Of a DNA stretch of 64,000 bases, positions 46,872 through 55,632 are shown piece by piece (the first letter of the stretch is position 1; each line of letters starts with the position of its first letter). Source of the DNA: Verrucomicrobiota bacterium. GTDB taxonomy: Bacteria; Verrucomicrobiota; Verrucomicrobiia; Verrucomicrobiales; Akkermansiaceae. Under the pieces are notes generated by a model. The model was given only the letters and a program-made list of their open reading frames with translations, was not told where the DNA came from and searched no databases. The stretch spans positions 1 to 64,000 of the forward strand of contig JAFLEH010000004.1 in assembly GCA_017301995.1 (NCBI GenBank), in the 5' to 3' direction. The position numbers and the translations under genes are program-made.

Positions 46872-48473
46872 CTACCGGGTGCTCCGCGGATTGGCGAGGT
46901 GCAGTTTCAGGATCCGCTTGATTTCCTCGTTGGTAGCCGGATGGCTCTGGACACTGTGGCCGGACGAAACGATCTTTTCCGACGCCACCGGGCCGATGTG
47001 GGACGACCAGTAGGGCACCACACCGTCCGAACTTTGCGGCGTGTCGCCCCGACCCCGGTCGCCGATGACCGAGTGGAAAACGATCCCCTTTGGCAGAGGC
47101 CGCGTGTTCAGCGCCAGGGTGGCTCGGTTCGCGGGGGAGAGAGTGCCAATGGATGTTCCAAACGGATTGTCGCCGGATCCGGGCTTCGCCATTTCCTCCA
47201 TCGTGGCCAAGGTGTTGTCCAAAAGCTGCACCGTGAGAGTCTTCGGAAGCCGGATCAGCCGCGAGATCCAAAGTGCCGGACGAAGTTCCGCCATCGGACT
47301 TCCCCGGTGGGGGGTGGCCAGAAATACGACACGCTTGGGTTCACTCAATGGCTTGTAAATGAATGATTCACGAAGATATTCACGGGTTGTTGAGGAAACG
47401 GGAAGAGAGTCAATCGGTCGCTTAAAATACTCGTCATAAACGGCCATTCCCGGATCGGTGACGCTCGCGTGGGTGATTAGGCCTCCCATCGAATGGCCGA
47501 TGATCACCATTTGATCAAGCTTGCGCGAATGACCCTTCGTTCGGGCGTAGGCGCAGAGTTCGCGGGTCAGTTGCCTGAACCGGCAGGCGCTGTAGGTCCA
47601 CGGGTTTCCGGTTGGGTAATTGTAGAGCCAGATCTGGTAGTTTTTCCGGAACCACGGTTCGGGAACGAGCGTATTAATCGTATGCTTGAACGCGTCCGGA
47701 CTCGATACCAGCCCGTGGACGAGAATCACCGGGATCTTTTCCGGGTCATAGGGTTGGAGAAAATAAAACCCGGTCTCCTCGGAAAACCGGTCGGGCAAAA
47801 GGACGTTCTGGATCGCGAGATTGTCCAGGTTGCTCATGCCCCAGAAAAACGCGTTCGGGGCGGACCAATCGGCGGCCAGCGTGTGTGTGGTGGAGCCGAT
47901 CCGGGTATCGTCGCGGTAGAACCGCTTGTGGATGTGCCAGACCGGGCGCGTGGCCTGATCGAAATCCAGCGTGGCGGTGGCGAGGTAGGGCAGGCCGGTC
48001 GGCAGGGTGTGTGGTGCGCGGTGCTGTCCCACCGGTGCGGTCTTTTTCCAACCCACCAGCGGGACGCCCACGCCGGGGGTGGTTTTGCTCTCGACGATAC
48101 CTTTGGTAGGCACGAGAACGGCGGGAAACAGGTTGTCGATCTGGGAGGGATCGATGTGATTCGGATCGGCCGGGGTGATTTCCGAGCCGAGGGCGGAGGC
48201 GCGCTCCTGCCAGGTGCCGGGGCCGCAGCGGAGTTGGTCGAACAATTTCGCCACCGCCGCATTGTAGGTGGTGGTCGCCGCCGGCCACGCGTTTTTCCGG
48301 GATGGATCGGCCAGAGTCCGCCAGGCACCGCGCGCTTCCGCGAGCAGGGTAGGGGCCGGAACCCGCGATGCCGCCGGAACGCGCGCGCACTGCGGTGGCT
48401 GGGGCGCGCCGCAGTGGCAAAGCAGCATCACGGCCAGCAGACCGGTTGGAAACATGGGTGAAAAGCGGATCAT
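46872..48473 (-). CDS. Exported lipase-like alpha/beta hydrolase
   Basis: 533 residues from ATG 48473. The N-terminus is hydrophobic (MFPTGLLAVMLLCHCGAP) and Cys-containing but not a classic lipobox, so either a lipoprotein or an anchored protein. The lipase core has IPVILVHGLVSSPDAF, the nucleophile elbow GHSMGG and a late His in SSGHSVQSHP. VVFLATPHRGSP is typical of GPI-inositol-deacylase/triacylglycerol-lipase-like proteins. Starts 60 bases after the ruvC stop. Confidence 0.85.
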   Translation of the reverse strand: MIRFSPMFPTGLLAVMLLCHCGAPQPPQCARVPAASRVPAPTLLAEARGAWRTLADPSRKNAWPAATTTYNAAVAKLFDQLRCGPGTWQERASALGSEITPADPNHIDPSQIDNLFPAVLVPTKGIVESKTTPGVGVPLVGWKKTAPVGQHRAPHTLPTGLPYLATATLDFDQATRPVWHIHKRFYRDDTRIGSTTHTLAADWSAPNAFFWGMSNLDNLAIQNVLLPDRFSEETGFYFLQPYDPEKIPVILVHGLVSSPDAFKHTINTLVPEPWFRKNYQIWLYNYPTGNPWTYSACRFRQLTRELCAYARTKGHSRKLDQMVIIGHSMGGLITHASVTDPGMAVYDEYFKRPIDSLPVSSTTREYLRESFIYKPLSEPKRVVFLATPHRGSPMAELRPALWISRLIRLPKTLTVQLLDNTLATMEEMAKPGSGDNPFGTSIGTLSPANRATLALNTRPLPKGIVFHSVIGDRGRGDTPQSSDGVVPYWSSHIGPVASEKIVSSGHSVQSHPATNEEIKRILKLHLANPRSTR

Positions 48474-48532
48474 GGCGGCCGGAAGCCGGAGTGTGGAGCA
48501 GGTTGGAGCCGGTTGCAAGCACGGTCGCGGGG

Positions 48533-49036
48533 TCACACCATCCGGCGGTCCAGCAGCCGGGCCTTTAGCGGGTCGGACGCCTGCAAGTGGGCCAACGCGA
48601 TCGCCAACGCGTCCGCCGCGTCGGGCGGCGGAGTCTCGGCCAAGCCCAGCAGCGCGCGCACCATGAACGCCACCTGCGACTTGTCCGCCGTGCCTTTGCC
48701 CACCACCGCCATTTTGACCTTGCGCGGGGCGTACTCGTAAACCGGCAGCCCGCTATCGGCCGCGGCGATCAGCGCGGCGGCACGGGCGGCGCCCATGGAA
48801 ATCGCGGTTCTGTGGGATTGCACGTAGATGATGCCCTCCACCGCCACCTCGTCGGGTTGGAACTGGCTGATCACCCGCGCGAGATGTCCCCGCACGGCCG
48901 CCAAAGCCGCGGATTGCGGCAGACGGTCGGGGATGGAAATCACCTCGTAGCCGAGTACCACCGGTTTGCGTGCGTCGCCCTCCACCACCGCATAACCGGT
49001 GTTTCTCACAGCAGGATCGATCGCCAGAACGCGCAT
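48533..49036 (-). CDS. ruvC: Holliday junction resolvase
   Basis: 167 residues from ATG 49036. RuvC cuts Holliday junctions with RuvAB. Active-site acids are visible: Asp 7 in LAIDPAVRNTGYAV, Glu in VAVEGIIY, and the DAADALAIALAH pair near the end. YAPRKVKMAVVGKGTADK is also family-typical. Full length; ruvA and ruvB are not adjacent. Confidence 0.95.
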   Translation of the reverse strand: MRVLAIDPAVRNTGYAVVEGDARKPVVLGYEVISIPDRLPQSAALAAVRGHLARVISQFQPDEVAVEGIIYVQSHRTAISMGAARAAALIAAADSGLPVYEYAPRKVKMAVVGKGTADKSQVAFMVRALLGLAETPPPDAADALAIALAHLQASDPLKARLLDRRMV

Positions 49037-49091
49037 GACCGCCAACCTGCCCCCCTGCTCCGCAGCGGGCAAGGTCAAACTGGAGGGAGAG

Positions 49092-49132
49092 ACAAGAATC
49101 AAGAATCAAGAATCAAGAGACGAGAGTCAGGA
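49092..49132. repeat. AAGAATC tandem repeat upstream of ruvC
   Basis: Three exact AAGAATC units and degenerate continuations lie in the spacer between ruvC and the next gene. This is a fourth short-repeat family in the window. Confidence 0.8.
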
Positions 49133-49302
49133 GGGGAACCCAACCGGCCACCTAGCGAGGGTGGCTCCGTTGAATCTTCCTGATAGGCGCAAAACGGGCG
49201 GGAATGTCGTTGCCAAACCAAGGGGATCGGCACATCTTTTCTCCCGGGGGCAGTCCGGATTTCAATTCCCGACATGTCGCGAATGCAACTGCTGGCATGT
49301 AA

Positions 49303-49704
49303 ATGGTCTCTCGACCGATCATCATTTCTGGAGTCGCCGTTCTCGTCGGAGTGTCGGCGTGGTTTCTTTGGTCCTTCGCTAGGCTGACGACAGTTCCAAG
49401 TGCTCAATTTGAAGATACGCTACGGATGCCGTCGACGTTTACGATGCACTCTCTGACGTCCCAGGCTCCCCAAACCCTTCCCATGGTGCTTCGGATGCGA
49501 TTCCCGAAGCTAGCGGCTCAAGGTTCTACAGGTATATTGGACAGGTCGGACGTCTATGTTCTGAGTTCGGGGAGTGGCGATATCGAATGCACAGCGCATG
49601 TGCGAGGGGACAGGGTTTGCCATGTCACCTTGAAAGGGAAAGCCGGTGCCGAGACGATGAGGACCACCATCCGGGCTTTGTTCCCGGGATTGTCAGTCGA
49701 TTGA
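49303..49704 (+). CDS. Small membrane-anchored protein, unknown
   Basis: 133 residues from ATG 49303. An N-terminal membrane segment (PIIISGVAVLVGVSAWFLWSF) is followed by a beta-rich domain (SDVYVLSSGSGDIECTAHV). No family recognised. Codon use is less GC-rich than its neighbours. Flanked by repeat-rich spacers. Confidence 0.5.
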   Translation: MVSRPIIISGVAVLVGVSAWFLWSFARLTTVPSAQFEDTLRMPSTFTMHSLTSQAPQTLPMVLRMRFPKLAAQGSTGILDRSDVYVLSSGSGDIECTAHVRGDRVCHVTLKGKAGAETMRTTIRALFPGLSVD

Positions 49705-49951
49705 CCGCCACGAAAACACCGGCATACGAATAAGGCATGGCGGGGCGGGCCGGTGACGCGCCCCGGACGGAGGCCAATGTGAGGCGTCCGCGCCACGACC
49801 GCCTTTCTGGTAACCGGCGGGAGTGCCGGAGGGACGCCGGCAATCCGGAAGAATCCGCGTTTACCGAATCTTTACAATTTTCCGCTTTTGCGACATACGG
49901 GTTTTACACAGCCGTGCCACGGTTTTGCCGAACCTCAACCCCAACCGATCC
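49705..49951. other. GC-rich structured spacer before the PqqD/ATP-grasp cluster
   Basis: Several short stems, such as CCGGC/GCCGG (49814-49829) and GGACG/CGTCC near 49766-49790, are followed by an AT-rich stretch (49860-49915) that probably holds the cluster promoter. No riboswitch class was recognised. Confidence 0.4.
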
Positions 49952-50584
49952 ATGAAACGAACCTTACTACTGTTAGTCCCGGTCATCGCCCTCGCCGCCA
50001 CCGGCGCGGATAACGAGCGGAAATCCAAGGAAGAGGCGCTTGGCGCTCTGTGGCAGGAGTCGGTTAGCAAGGAGAGTTCCGGCGAGCACGCGGAGGCCTT
50101 GCGGCTGGCGAGCCAATACCTGAAGGACGGAGGCGATTCCTATCTGGCGACGATGCGTGCGGCATGGCTGAATTACGGCCAGAAGAACTACGACGAGGCT
50201 GCGCGATACTATGCCAATGCGATGCGGATCCAACCCGGCGCGCTGAGCCCCAGACTGGGCCTGTTGACTGTGGCGAAGGACAAGCAGGACCCTCAGGGGG
50301 TGAGCAAGGCCGCGGAACTGGTGCTGGCGCTGGAGCCCTCCAACTACCGTGCGCTGTATGCCGTGGCATCGGCGGCGTTTGAGGCGAAGAGTTACGCCAA
50401 GGCCGGATCGGTTTACCGGCAGATCCTGAAATTCTATCCGGAGGAAATGGACGCGCTGAGCGGCGCGGCGTGGTCGTCGTTCTATCAGGGGCAGAAAATG
50501 GAGGCCCGTTCCGGTTTCCGCCGGCTGGTGAGCGTGAACCCGGACTATCCGTACGCGCGGCAGGGGATCGACGCCTGCAAGTGA
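49952..50584 (+). CDS. Exported TPR-repeat protein
   Basis: 210 residues from ATG 49952, with a signal peptide (MKRTLLLLVPVIALAATGA). TPR helices: RAAWLNYGQKNYDEAARYYANAM, YRALYAVASAAFEAKSYAKA and YPEEMDALSGAAWSSFYQGQ. Probably periplasmic, a scaffold. Its stop is directly adjacent to the PqqD-like ORF, so it is likely the first gene of that operon. Confidence 0.82.
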   Translation: MKRTLLLLVPVIALAATGADNERKSKEEALGALWQESVSKESSGEHAEALRLASQYLKDGGDSYLATMRAAWLNYGQKNYDEAARYYANAMRIQPGALSPRLGLLTVAKDKQDPQGVSKAAELVLALEPSNYRALYAVASAAFEAKSYAKAGSVYRQILKFYPEEMDALSGAAWSSFYQGQKMEARSGFRRLVSVNPDYPYARQGIDACK

Positions 50585-50611
50585 ATGGAACCACCCTATC
50601 CGATTCCGGCC

Positions 50612-50860
50612 ATGAACACCCAATCCACCCGTCTTGACGATCTGATGCTCAACGACCGCGGGTTCGTCTTCGATCCGAACACCGGCGAGAGCTATCAACT
50701 GAGCGCCACCGGACTGCAATGCCTGCGGGCGCTGCAGCGCGGCGCCACCACCGCCGCCGTGCTGGCGGAATTGTTGGAAACGCGCGAGGTGGACGCCTTG
50801 ACCGCCCGCGCCGACCTCGACGCATTCCTCTGGGAACTCAACCAACTCGGCTGGCTATGA
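50612..50860 (+). CDS. PqqD-like protein (RiPP recognition element fold)
   Basis: 82 residues from ATG 50612 (MNTQSTRLDD); ATG 50585, touching the previous stop, would add nine. LMLNDRGFVFDPNTGESYQL then LSATGLQCLRALQRGAT and FLWELNQLGWL follow the PqqD pattern of a small winged-helix that holds a precursor peptide for a modifying enzyme. Its stop overlaps the ATP-grasp start as ATGA, so the two are coupled. No precursor peptide gene was found beside it. It may instead serve as a carrier protein. Confidence 0.75.
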   Translation: MNTQSTRLDDLMLNDRGFVFDPNTGESYQLSATGLQCLRALQRGATTAAVLAELLETREVDALTARADLDAFLWELNQLGWL

Positions 50861-51897
50861 AACCACTTCGCATTGCGGTAAGCGGCATGCACCGCGGAGA
50901 CAACCCCCAGCCCGGCGGATCGATCGTGGCGGACATCCGGCGGGAATGGCCGGACGCGGAGGTCGTCGGGCTGGTTTACAACGCCTACGAAAGCGCGATT
51001 TACGCCGCCGACGGGCCACAGGTTTGCCACACCATGCCCTATCCGACGGCCGGGCTGCCGATCTATCTGGAGCGGCTGGCGGAGGTGCGGGCGGCGACAC
51101 CGTTCGACTGGCTGATCCCGACGCTGGATGCCGAGATCACGATGCTGGCGGGTGCCACCGAGCGGCTTGCCGCGCTGGGAATCCAGGTGAGACTGCCATC
51201 CGCTGGGCTGCTCGCGCGATGTGGCAAGGCCAAGCTGCCCGCGCTGGCGGAATCATGTGGCGTGGAAGTGCCGGAAACGGCGGTGGCGCGCGATCTATCC
51301 GAGGCGATGGAGCACGCCGGGCGGATGGGCTATCCGGTATTTGTGAAAGGCGCGTTCTACGACGCCTCGCTGGCGCGCGACGCGGCGGCGGTGGCGGCCG
51401 CGGGCGGCGCGATCCTGGCCGACTGGGGGCCGCCGCTCATCATCCAGGAGCCGAGCGTGGGCACCGAATTCAACGTGATGGGAATCGGCGATGGCGATGG
51501 GGGTTTGTTAGGATATTGTGCCGTGCGCAAGCTGATCATCAGCGACAAAGGCAAGGGCAACGGTTCGGTGGTGGTCCAGGATCCGCGGTTGGATGAAATC
51601 ACGCGGCGGGTGATCGCCCACACCCGGTGGCCGGGGCCGTTCGAGCTGGAATTCGTCCGAGACGCGCGCGACGACGGTTATCGGCTGATAGAAATCAACC
51701 CGCGGTTTCCGGCGTGGGTCGGGTTTCCGGCGCTTTCGGGCGCGAATTTCTCCGCGGCGGCGGTGGAGTGGATGGTTTCCGGCCGTTGCCGGGAACTGCC
51801 GCTACCCGAGCCGGGAACGTTTTTCCTCCGCCACCAGATCGAAGTCTGCGGGCGGATGGATCAGATCTCCGGGCTGCTGGTGCAGCATGTTGGTTAG
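50857..51897 (+). CDS. ATP-grasp ligase
   Basis: 346 residues from ATG 50857. The N-terminal pre-ATP-grasp domain (RIAVSGMHRGDNPQPGGS) is followed by an ATP-grasp fold: GYPVFVKGAFYDA (Lys for ATP), IIQEPSVGTEFNVMG and the metal site YRLIEINPRFPAW. Such enzymes join a carboxylate to an amine through an acyl phosphate. Overlaps the PqqD-like gene and precedes a PLP decarboxylase by 22 bases. Substrate unknown. Confidence 0.88.
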   Translation: MKPLRIAVSGMHRGDNPQPGGSIVADIRREWPDAEVVGLVYNAYESAIYAADGPQVCHTMPYPTAGLPIYLERLAEVRAATPFDWLIPTLDAEITMLAGATERLAALGIQVRLPSAGLLARCGKAKLPALAESCGVEVPETAVARDLSEAMEHAGRMGYPVFVKGAFYDASLARDAAAVAAAGGAILADWGPPLIIQEPSVGTEFNVMGIGDGDGGLLGYCAVRKLIISDKGKGNGSVVVQDPRLDEITRRVIAHTRWPGPFELEFVRDARDDGYRLIEINPRFPAWVGFPALSGANFSAAAVEWMVSGRCRELPLPEPGTFFLRHQIEVCGRMDQISGLLVQHVG

Positions 51898-51919
51898 AAA
51901 ACTTCTTTAGAACAACCCC

Positions 51920-53407
51920 ATGAGCAAACAACCTTACATCGTGCCGGCGATCCGGCGAGTTTCCCAATCCTCCGCCAACCCGCAACGGCTCGGCCGCACG
52001 CCGGTGATCGACGTGATCGACGGCGTGCCGGTGGCCGGGCTGCTGGCGCGATTCGGCGGTCCGCTGTTCGTGTTTTCCGAAGCGGGCCTGCGGGCGAAAA
52101 TCCGCGATGCCAAACGCGCGTTCGCGGCGGTCTATCCGGATGTCACGTTCGCGTGGTCGTACAAGACGAACTACCTCGACGCCGTGTGCCGGGTTTTCCA
52201 CCAGGAAGGCTCGATGGCCGAGGTGGTTTCTGGTTTCGAATACGAAAAGGCGCGTGCCAACGGCGTGCCGGGTGCCAGGATCATTTTCAACGGCCCCTAC
52301 AAGACCACCGCCGAACTGCGCCGCGCCGTGGACGAAGGCGCGATGATCCAGGTGGACAACCGCGATGAGGTGGTGGCGCTCGCCAGGCTGGCGGCGGAAA
52401 TGGATCGCGACCTCAAAGTGGGCATGCGGGTGCATGTCGATACCGGAACGCACGCGGTGTGGAGCAAGTTCGGCTTCTCGGTGGAGGGCGGCGAGGCGCT
52501 GCGGATGATCCGCTGGATGACCGAAAACACCCGGCTGCGGGTGTGCGGACTGCACTGCCATGTGGGTACCTTCATGCTGGACGCCGGCGCGTATGCCACG
52601 GCGGCGCGCGCGGTGACCGAACTCGCACTCGAAGCGGAGGAGGCCGGATGTCCGCCGGTGTCGTATCTGAACCTGGGCGGCGGATTCGCGTCGCGGGCGC
52701 GGCTGCACGGCCAATACCTGCCTCCGGAGCAGGCGACTCCGTCGTTCGACGACTACGCGAGGGAATTGTCCGGGACGATCAAGGACTGCTGGCCGCAGGG
52801 ACGGACTCTGCCGAAACTCTATCTGGAAACCGGCCGCGCGCTGGTGGACGAGGCGGGCTATTTGTTAGCAAGCGTGGTCGCCGTGAAACAGCGGACGGTC
52901 AAGGATGCCGGGGCGGCGCTGGCGGCCTACGGCAAAGGCGGTGCCGGCGGCGCTTTGGCCGCATACGGCAAGGGCGGGAGCGTGGTCGCCGCGGTCGGCG
53001 GCCGCCGCAACGCGGTGGTGTTGGACGCCGGGATCCAGATCCTCTACACGACCGCGTGGTATCAGCCGTCGATCTATCCGGCGGCCGAGCCGCGGACCGG
53101 CGTGCAGCCGACCACGGTGTATGGTTGCCTGTGCATGAACATCGATGTGATCCGGGAGGAGGCGGCGCTGCCGGACCTGCGGCCGGGGGACGCGGTGGTG
53201 ATCCATCCGGTGGGCGCCTACAACATCACCCAGTCGATGCAGTTCATTTCCTACCGGCCGGCGGTGGTGATGGTGGGTACGGACGGTCATGCGCACCTGA
53301 TCCGGCGGCGCGAAACGCTGGAGGACGTGCGCGGGCCCGAGGTGGTCCCCGGATTTCTATCGGAAATCAACGGAACCGCGGGGGAGGCGCGGGTTGATAG
53401 GCAATGA
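51920..53407 (+). CDS. Fold-type-III PLP-dependent decarboxylase
   Basis: 495 residues. It has the alanine-racemase-type barrel of diaminopimelate/ornithine decarboxylases: PLP Lys in FAWSYKTNYL, GLHCHVGTFM, the phosphate-binding LNLGGGFASR, LYLETGRALVDEAGYLLASV, and the Cys of YGCLCMNIDV near the C-terminus. A Gly/Ala-rich segment near residues 335-355 holds two copies of AAYGKGG, not normal for the family. It could be a lysA-type enzyme, but the context (PqqD, ATP-grasp, M23) suggests a specialised substrate. Confidence 0.87.
   Translation: MSKQPYIVPAIRRVSQSSANPQRLGRTPVIDVIDGVPVAGLLARFGGPLFVFSEAGLRAKIRDAKRAFAAVYPDVTFAWSYKTNYLDAVCRVFHQEGSMAEVVSGFEYEKARANGVPGARIIFNGPYKTTAELRRAVDEGAMIQVDNRDEVVALARLAAEMDRDLKVGMRVHVDTGTHAVWSKFGFSVEGGEALRMIRWMTENTRLRVCGLHCHVGTFMLDAGAYATAARAVTELALEAEEAGCPPVSYLNLGGGFASRARLHGQYLPPEQATPSFDDYARELSGTIKDCWPQGRTLPKLYLETGRALVDEAGYLLASVVAVKQRTVKDAGAALAAYGKGGAGGALAAYGKGGSVVAAVGGRRNAVVLDAGIQILYTTAWYQPSIYPAAEPRTGVQPTTVYGCLCMNIDVIREEAALPDLRPGDAVVIHPVGAYNITQSMQFISYRPAVVMVGTDGHAHLIRRRETLEDVRGPEVVPGFLSEINGTAGEARVDRQ
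52919..52977. repeat. Internal coding duplication in the decarboxylase gene
   Basis: Two imperfect copies of a ~33-base unit each encode ALAAYGKGG. The duplication adds a flexible Gly/Ala loop. Confidence 0.65.
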
Positions 53408-55590
53408 TCCCGCTGCGCCAGGAAATCCATGTGGGCGAGGCCGGTCCCGGCTTCTGGCGGGTGCTGTGCGAGGCTGTGCCGCGGACTTATGCGATCGTGT
53501 TTTACTCGGCGGACGCCCGATTCGGTTGGGCGATGCTGGCGTTGAGCCTGTGTCTTCCGTGGGTGGCGCTGGCCGGTGTGGCTGGCGTGGCGCTGGCCTT
53601 GGCAGCGGGCTGGTGGATCGGCGTGGACCGCGGCTGGCTGCGTGGAGGCTTCGCGTTGTTCAACCCGTTGCTGGCCTGCAGCGCCGTGGTTCTAACCGGA
53701 CGGGCGTCCGGATGGGACACCGGTGTGATCGTGCTGCTGTGGGCGGCTGCGGCGCTGCTGACCCTGGCGCTCACGGTCGGTCTGCAAGGTTGGGTGGCGT
53801 CGCGGATCGGGCTATCGGTGCAAAGCGTGCCGGCGGTGATCGTGGTGGCCCTGTTGGGATGGTGCGGCGGAGTTTCGGGAGGGCAGGGGCTGCCGGTGGC
53901 GGAGGTGTATTTGTTAGGCGGTTCGCTGGAAGCGCTTCCGGATTGCCTGAGGGCGTTTTTCACCGCATTCGGAGCGATGGTTTTCCAACCGAATGAAACG
54001 GTCGGGCTGTTGGTTTATGCGGCGCTGGTGTTGAGTTCGCCGTTGGGCGCTCTAACCGCCACGGTGGGGTTTGCCGCCGGAGCGGCGGTGATGCACGTGC
54101 TGGGTTGGCCGGTCACCGCGCTGGGAACGGCCTGGTGCGGATTCAATTTCCTGCTGGCGGGCGTGGCGCTGGGCGCGGGCTATCAGGTTCCTAACAGAAC
54201 AAGCCTGGTGCTGGCCGCGTTCGGTGGCGGGTTGGTGGCGGTGGCGGCGGTGGGTCTATCCGTCGGGATGGGGCGGCTGGGGCTGGCGCCCGGCGCGCTG
54301 CCCTACAATCTGGTGGTGCTTGGCGTGATGGCCGGCCTGCGCTGGCTTCCGCAGCCGCGAGGTCTTCTGCGGTCGCCGTGGACCACCCTGCAACCCGAGG
54401 CCACGGCGCGGGTGATGCAGATCAACGCGCTGCGGTTTACGGATTTCCTCAAACCCGCGCTGTTTCTGCCGTGGACCGGCACGCGGGTGGTGACGCAGGG
54501 TTTCGACGGTGATCTAACACACCGCGGCGCGTGGCGGCACGGGCTGGATTTCGAGGCACCCGGCGGCGCGGGATCATGGGACGCGGGCAGCGGAGACCTC
54601 CGGGAGTTCGCGGTGTTCGGGACACCGGTTTATTCCCCGGTGGATGGCACGGTGGTTGCTGTGGAAAACACGGTCGCCGACAACCCCGTGGGCACCAACA
54701 ACCCGGAGCAAAACTGGGGAAACCATGTGATCGTCCGGAGCGATCTCGGCCACCACGTGATGCTGGCGCATTTCCAACAAGGCAGCATCGTGGTGGCGGC
54801 GCACCAGCGGGTGGCCGCGGGAATGCTGTTAGGAAGCTGCGGAAATTCCGGTCGCTCGCCGGTGCCGCACCTGCACGTGCACGTTCAGGAAAGCGCGTTT
54901 CGCGGCGCGGCGACCCTGCCTTTCGTGCTCAAACATTTCATCGCGCCCGACCCGGAAACCGGCCGTGAGCACTACCACCTCTCCGGCGTACCCGGCCAGG
55001 GCGCGCTGTTGCGTCCCACCCGGCCGGCGGCGGAAATCCATGCCGGAATCGCGGGGTGGCTGCCGGGGGAAATGGTCTTCGTCGATGACCACGGTCGCGA
55101 GGAGCGGGTGGTGTTGGATTTCGACGAGTCCGGACGTTTCCGCTTCGAGTCACCGCGCCGCATGGAACGGCTCACCGCGTTTCTCGCCGAGGGCGTGCTT
55201 TATGCCTCGCCATTCACCGGTCGGGCCGGTGGGGCGCTGGGGTGGCTGGGCATCCTGCTGGCCCGCATCCCCTGTATGGACGAACCCGGCGTGGCGTGGG
55301 ACGACAAGGTGGCCGCCGCGCCGTTTTTCGGGCCGGCCAGGCGCGCGTTACACGACCTCTGCGACCCCTTTGCGGGGCCGGAAGTCCTTCATTATGAATA
55401 CACTCTGCTAGAACGTGATGGCGATACCGCGGAAATCGTGGCGCGTCTGGCACCCGGCGATCTCAAACGCGCCCAGGCCGCCCCCCGGCTGATCCGGGGC
55501 AAACTGCGCGGACGCGAGGGCGTGGTCGAGGTCAGCGGGGAAACCTGCGGTGGAGAAAAATTCCGGATTTCTCGCGAAATCGGAAAATAA
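53404..55590 (+). CDS. Urea-transporter-like membrane domain fused to an M23 peptidase
   Basis: 728 residues; ATG overlaps the decarboxylase stop as ATGA. Residues ~30-315 contain ten or so hydrophobic segments with urea-transporter features (GGFALFNPLLACSAVVL; GTAWCGFNFLLAGVALG, a repeated pore-type motif; QPNETVGLLVYAALVL). Residues ~360-510 form an M23/LytM-type zinc peptidase: HGLDFEAP (HxxxD), PVYSPVDGTVVAV and HLHVHV (HxH). The ~220-residue C-terminus is unassigned. All metal ligands are present. M23 enzymes cut peptidoglycan peptides, so the fusion links a small-solute channel to wall-peptide cleavage. Confidence 0.85.
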   Translation: MIPLRQEIHVGEAGPGFWRVLCEAVPRTYAIVFYSADARFGWAMLALSLCLPWVALAGVAGVALALAAGWWIGVDRGWLRGGFALFNPLLACSAVVLTGRASGWDTGVIVLLWAAAALLTLALTVGLQGWVASRIGLSVQSVPAVIVVALLGWCGGVSGGQGLPVAEVYLLGGSLEALPDCLRAFFTAFGAMVFQPNETVGLLVYAALVLSSPLGALTATVGFAAGAAVMHVLGWPVTALGTAWCGFNFLLAGVALGAGYQVPNRTSLVLAAFGGGLVAVAAVGLSVGMGRLGLAPGALPYNLVVLGVMAGLRWLPQPRGLLRSPWTTLQPEATARVMQINALRFTDFLKPALFLPWTGTRVVTQGFDGDLTHRGAWRHGLDFEAPGGAGSWDAGSGDLREFAVFGTPVYSPVDGTVVAVENTVADNPVGTNNPEQNWGNHVIVRSDLGHHVMLAHFQQGSIVVAAHQRVAAGMLLGSCGNSGRSPVPHLHVHVQESAFRGAATLPFVLKHFIAPDPETGREHYHLSGVPGQGALLRPTRPAAEIHAGIAGWLPGEMVFVDDHGREERVVLDFDESGRFRFESPRRMERLTAFLAEGVLYASPFTGRAGGALGWLGILLARIPCMDEPGVAWDDKVAAAPFFGPARRALHDLCDPFAGPEVLHYEYTLLERDGDTAEIVARLAPGDLKRAQAAPRLIRGKLRGREGVVEVSGETCGGEKFRISREIGK

Positions 55591-55632
55591 TCCGTGCATT
55601 TTCGGTGTATCCATGTTGTATTTGTTTCAGCC

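Noticed and set aside
49705-49951. Riboswitch in the structured spacer
   Set aside because: Several GC stems but no match to a known class and no clear aptamer core.
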